Below are positions 9,452-12,408 of a DNA stretch of 12,408 bases, piece after piece. Made by a program: the position numbers and the translations under genes. The stretch lies in contig PEWM01000173.1 in assembly GCA_002779455.1 (NCBI GenBank), positions 5,874-18,281 on the forward strand. Reading direction: 5' to 3'. Positions within the stretch are counted from its first letter, which is position 1; the number at the start of each line of letters is the position of its first letter. Under the pieces are notes generated by a model, which saw only the letters and a list, made by a program, of their open reading frames with translations, did not search any database and was not told the DNA's origin. The DNA comes from Deltaproteobacteria bacterium CG07_land_8_20_14_0_80_60_11. Lineage in GTDB: Bacteria; Desulfobacterota; Desulfobaccia; Desulfobaccales; 0-14-0-80-60-11.

Positions 9452-12408
9452 TCAATCTCCCAGGGCTTCCCGCCGCAGGGCCATGAGTTCCTTCAAGGCG
9501 GCGGTGGACAATTCCGTCAACCAGCCCTCGCCGGTCCCCACCACGTTTTCCGCCACCTCCTGCTTGCGTTGGATCATTTCGTCGATTTTCTCCTCCAGGG
9601 TGCCCAGGCACAGGAATTTGTGGACCTGGACATTTTTGGTCTGGCCGATGCGAAAGGCCCGGTCGGTGGCCTGGTTCTCCACCGCCGGGTTCCACCAGCG
9701 GTCGAAGTGAAAGACATGATTGGCCCCCGTCAGGTTCAAGCCGGTGCCCCCGGCCTTGAGGGACAGGAGAAAAATGGGCAAATGCGCCGCGCCGGACTGA
9801 AAGCGGTCCACCATCTCATCGCGCCGCTTCTTGGGCACCCCGCCGTGCAAGAAGAGCACTTCCCGGCCAAACGTGTCTTGGAGGTGCCGGCGCAGGATTT
9901 TGCCCATTTCGGCGAATTGGCTGAAAATCAGCGCCCGGTCCCCGACTTCCAGAATTTCGGCCAGCATTTCCGTCAACCGCGCCAGTTTGCCCGAGCGTCC
10001 CGGAATGGGTGAGTTGTCCCCCAGAAACTGGGCCGGGTGGTTGCACACCTGCTTGAGCTTGGACAGGGTCCCCAGGATCACCCCCTTGCGCTGAATGCCA
10101 TCCGCCCCTTCCAGCGCCCGGGCGGCCTCTTCCACCACCGCGGCGTAGAGGGAGGCCTGCTCTTTGGTCAGGGTGCAGAAAACCTTCATCTCATTTTTTT
10201 CGGGGAGGTCGGTGATGACCTTGGGGTCGGTCTTGAGCCGCCGCAGGATAAAGGGCCCGGTCAGGCGTTGCAGCTGCTGGGCCGCCTCCACCTCCCGGTT
10301 GGCCTGGATGGGGATGAAAAACCGGCGCTTGAATTCGCCCTGGGTACCCAGAAAACCGGCATTGAGAAATTCCATGATGGACCACAGGTCGCCGACGTTG
10401 TTCTCCACCGGCGTGCCGGTGAGGGCCAGGCGGTAACCCGCCTTCAGGGCGCGGGCCGCCTTCGCCTGTTTGGTCTCCGGGTTTTTGATGTTCTGGGCTT
10501 CGTCCAGGATGACCCCGGACCAGGGAATATCCTTGAGAATCTCGAAATCCCGATGGAGCAGGGCATAACTGGAGATGACCATCGCGTGCTGCTGGGCTTT
10601 TTTGGCCAGAGATTTTCCCCGGGCCCGGGTGACGCCGTGATGGACCATGACCGGCAGCTGCGGGGTAAAGCGGGCCGCCTCTTTCTGCCAGTTGCCCACC
10701 ACCGAGGTGGGGCAGACCAGTAAGACCGGCGGCTGGTGGTTTAACTGCCAATCCCGGGCGATGAGGGCCAGGGTCTGGACGGTCTTGCCCAACCCCATAT
10801 CATCGGCCAGACAGGCCCCCAGGCCCCATTGTCTCAAGAAGCATAACCAGGAATAGCCGCGCACTTGATAAGGGCGGAGCGTGCCGCCAAAGGCCTCGGG
10901 GGGCGGCAGTTCGGCAAAGGCCGCCTGGCCGTTAAGGTGCGCCAGGAGCTCGCCGATCCAGCCCTCGGCGGTGATTCCCGTAAAGCTCATCGCCGCCGGC
11001 GTCGGCGCCCCGCCCAGGGACATCCGGATGATTTCCCTGACCGTAGTTTGGCCCGCGGCCTTTTTCTTCCAGAAATCCAGGGCGGTCCGGATCTCCTCGG
11101 CATTCAACTGGACCCATTGGCCCCGCACCTTCACCAGGGGAGATTTGAGCTTAACCAGTTCCTGGAGCTCGGCCAGGGACAGGGCCTCATCCCCCAGGGC
11201 CAGTTGCCAATCGAAGCGGATAATCTGGTCCAGGTTCAGGCCGGAGCCCCCCTGCATCTTGGGGGCCTTGACGTGAACCCGGGCGGCCGGCCTGAGCTTG
11301 GCGCCCAGGCGGCTCCACCAGGCCGGGAGCATCACGCCGAAACCGGCCTGTTCCAGGAGCATGGCCTTTTCCGTCAGAAAGTCGAAGGCGCCGTGGGTGT
11401 CCAGCTGGTAACCGGCGGGGGTGGAGGTTTTCAGGCTCAACTCAATATGGGGGCAGAGGCGCGCACTCTGGCCCAGGGAAAACAGCAGATATTCCCGGGC
11501 ATCGAACCGGCCCCGTTGGAGCACCGAGGCGGTGCGGCCCTTGGCGTTCCAGGCGTCGGCCGTGGGGATGAGCAGGCTCGGGTCATCCACCGCCTGGAGG
11601 AGGTAGCGCACCTGCCACGGGGCGCTCCCGGGGCCTGTCTCACCGCCATCCGCCTCGTCGTTGTCCGGCTCCTCCAGGCGGAAGCAGAGCCGGAAAGGGG
11701 TGGTGGTCGTGACCGCGATGGGGCGCTGCCAGTTGTCAATCTGAGCCGCCAGTTGGGCCAGTTCCGCACTGGTGCCCGCCATCACGCCATCGGCCGACTG
11801 CAAGGCAAACAACCACTGGTCGTGGAGGCTGTCGAATCGGGTGGCGGATTTGGGCTTCGGAGGGCGGCCACGTCGGGGCTTGGCGACTTCCGGGGCGGCC
11901 GCCGGCATCCCCCGGACCAGCTGATCCACCATCTGGTCAATGAAGGCGGACAGCACGGCCGCCGCCGGCGCGGTGGGCGGGGACGCGGCGTCCCGGGTCA
12001 AGGCCCGGCACACCTGGGGCATGGCCTGGGCCAGCCTGGACGGCAGGCCAACGTCCGGTCCTGAAAATACCGGTTGCCAACGGGCGTAATAGGCCCCATT
12101 CAGGCGCCGCAGCCCGGGGAGAAACTGCTGCCTGGCCACCAGGGCCCCGGCGGCGCGCACCGCCGTCATCCAGAACCGCAAATCCTTGCCGACAATCACC
12201 CCCGGGGCCAGGAGGTCTTTCCCCATGCCGGCGCAGAGGAATTCGAGCTCCACCGGGTCCGGCAAGGGCAGGACGGTGATCTTCCAGGGGGCCAGGGCCG
12301 GCGGGGCGGGGGAATCCGGCGGGTTGCCGATCAGCGGGCTGGAGGCCAGGGGCTGATTACCCAGGGTGGGGAGCCAGGCGATGACGGTCTCAAACTGAAC
12401 CTTACCGG
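9452..12408 (-). CDS. SNF2/DEAD-box helicase with SNF2-associated domain (5' end beyond the window)
   Basis: This large helicase-like ATPase is partial: the frame is open to the right edge, 47 codons beyond a TTG at 12263-12265, and 984 codons are visible. N-terminal part (12408 to about 10900): an SNF2-associated (DUF3670-like) region with FDFLTEKAMLLEQAGFGVML, PAWW at about 11310-11380. Motor core: motif I LADDMGLGKTVQTLAL (10763-10810), motif II DEAQN (about 10490-10510), LTGTPVENNVGDLW, and the C-terminal lobe with SLKAGGTGLNLTGANHV, FDRWWNPAVENQATDRAFRI, GQTKNVQVHKF (9625-9720). The end is LEEKIDEMIQRKQEVAENVV, then ELSTAALKELMALRREALGD. It hydrolyses ATP to move on DNA or remodel protein-DNA complexes. 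It is a known partner of SWIM proteins such as that at 7093-7998. A helicase/SWIM function in DNA repair or defence is inferred. Confidence 0.95.
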   Translation of the reverse strand, partial: GKVQFETVIAWLPTLGNQPLASSPLIGNPPDSPAPPALAPWKITVLPLPDPVELEFLCAGMGKDLLAPGVIVGKDLRFWMTAVRAAGALVARQQFLPGLRRLNGAYYARWQPVFSGPDVGLPSRLAQAMPQVCRALTRDAASPPTAPAAAVLSAFIDQMVDQLVRGMPAAAPEVAKPRRGRPPKPKSATRFDSLHDQWLFALQSADGVMAGTSAELAQLAAQIDNWQRPIAVTTTTPFRLCFRLEEPDNDEADGGETGPGSAPWQVRYLLQAVDDPSLLIPTADAWNAKGRTASVLQRGRFDAREYLLFSLGQSARLCPHIELSLKTSTPAGYQLDTHGAFDFLTEKAMLLEQAGFGVMLPAWWSRLGAKLRPAARVHVKAPKMQGGSGLNLDQIIRFDWQLALGDEALSLAELQELVKLKSPLVKVRGQWVQLNAEEIRTALDFWKKKAAGQTTVREIIRMSLGGAPTPAAMSFTGITAEGWIGELLAHLNGQAAFAELPPPEAFGGTLRPYQVRGYSWLCFLRQWGLGACLADDMGLGKTVQTLALIARDWQLNHQPPVLLVCPTSVVGNWQKEAARFTPQLPVMVHHGVTRARGKSLAKKAQQHAMVISSYALLHRDFEILKDIPWSGVILDEAQNIKNPETKQAKAARALKAGYRLALTGTPVENNVGDLWSIMEFLNAGFLGTQGEFKRRFFIPIQANREVEAAQQLQRLTGPFILRRLKTDPKVITDLPEKNEMKVFCTLTKEQASLYAAVVEEAARALEGADGIQRKGVILGTLSKLKQVCNHPAQFLGDNSPIPGRSGKLARLTEMLAEILEVGDRALIFSQFAEMGKILRRHLQDTFGREVLFLHGGVPKKRRDEMVDRFQSGAAHLPIFLLSLKAGGTGLNLTGANHVFHFDRWWNPAVENQATDRAFRIGQTKNVQVHKFLCLGTLEEKIDEMIQRKQEVAENVVGTGEGWLTELSTAALKELMALRREALGD

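Noticed and set aside
10865..12064. Long plus-strand open frame of 399 codons inside the helicase region
   Set aside because: It is antisense to a helicase gene with clear conserved motifs, is rich in G, P and R from GC-rich codon shadowing, and matches no family.
12263..12265. TTG at 12263-12265 as the helicase start
   Set aside because: The frame stays open to the window edge and the extra 47 codons (with PTLGNQPLASSPLI) look like real protein, so the true start is outside the window.
1..12408. CRISPR array, integron attC sites, tRNA or rRNA genes
   Set aside because: No regular direct repeats with spacers, no attC-like arrays between cassettes, and no tRNA- or rRNA-like sequence was seen on either strand.

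Overview
The window is bacterial, moderately GC-rich and gene-dense. Codon usage and the module families would fit a Desulfobacterota-like (former Deltaproteobacteria) or similar environmental Gram-negative genome. That assignment is inference only, because the window holds no rRNA or other phylogenetic marker.

From 1 to about 9400 the window is an accessory island made almost wholly of small toxin-antitoxin-like (TA-like) modules in several states of decay. In order: (1) a broken HI1419-type toxin with its intact HI1420-type antitoxin (113-535, +); (2) a minus-strand pair of a HigB-like protein that looks N-terminally trimmed and an XRE+ImmA/IrrE metallopeptidase (706-2092); (3) a divergent plus-strand higBA pair (2247-2863); (4) a fossil of a DUF3883 domain running into a class II Fic AMP-transferase gene (2997-4250); (5) an intergenic patch of palindromes and repeats (4251-4562); (6) a winged-helix + nucleotidyltransferase operon (4563-5419); (7) a brnT/brnA fossil (5451-5673); (8) an XRE + nucleotidyltransferase operon (5992-6991); (9) a DUF4160/DUF2442 pair (8074-8548); (10) a RelE-type toxin with an XRE antitoxin (8803-9397).

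On the minus strand, a SWIM zinc-finger protein (7093-7998) and a large SNF2/DEAD helicase with an SNF2-associated (DUF3670-like) region (9452 to the right edge, N-terminus cut off) are a recognised gene pair. Here they are separated by about 1.45 kb that carries modules 9 and 10 on the opposite strand, which suggests the modules were inserted into an ancestral helicase-SWIM operon.

Three short hairpin sequences look like right ends of IS200/IS605-type elements, the region that yields the 3' part of TnpB-guide (omega) RNA. No transposase or tnpB gene is visible. Two of them lie just downstream of, and in the same orientation as, a TA operon. The third is a second copy of one of these ends that still carries the last 12 codons and stop of the ImmA gene. 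Together they suggest that some TA modules were moved as cargo of such elements, or now have element-derived 3' RNA structures.

The intact operons share a common plan. Toxin and antitoxin genes overlap or lie a few bases apart (ATGATTAG at 1808-1815, ATGA at 4889-4892, ATGTCTGA at 6398-6405, 44 bp at 9050-9093), so translational coupling is expected. Several promoters and operator-like repeats lie very close to the first start codon, as expected for autoregulated modules.
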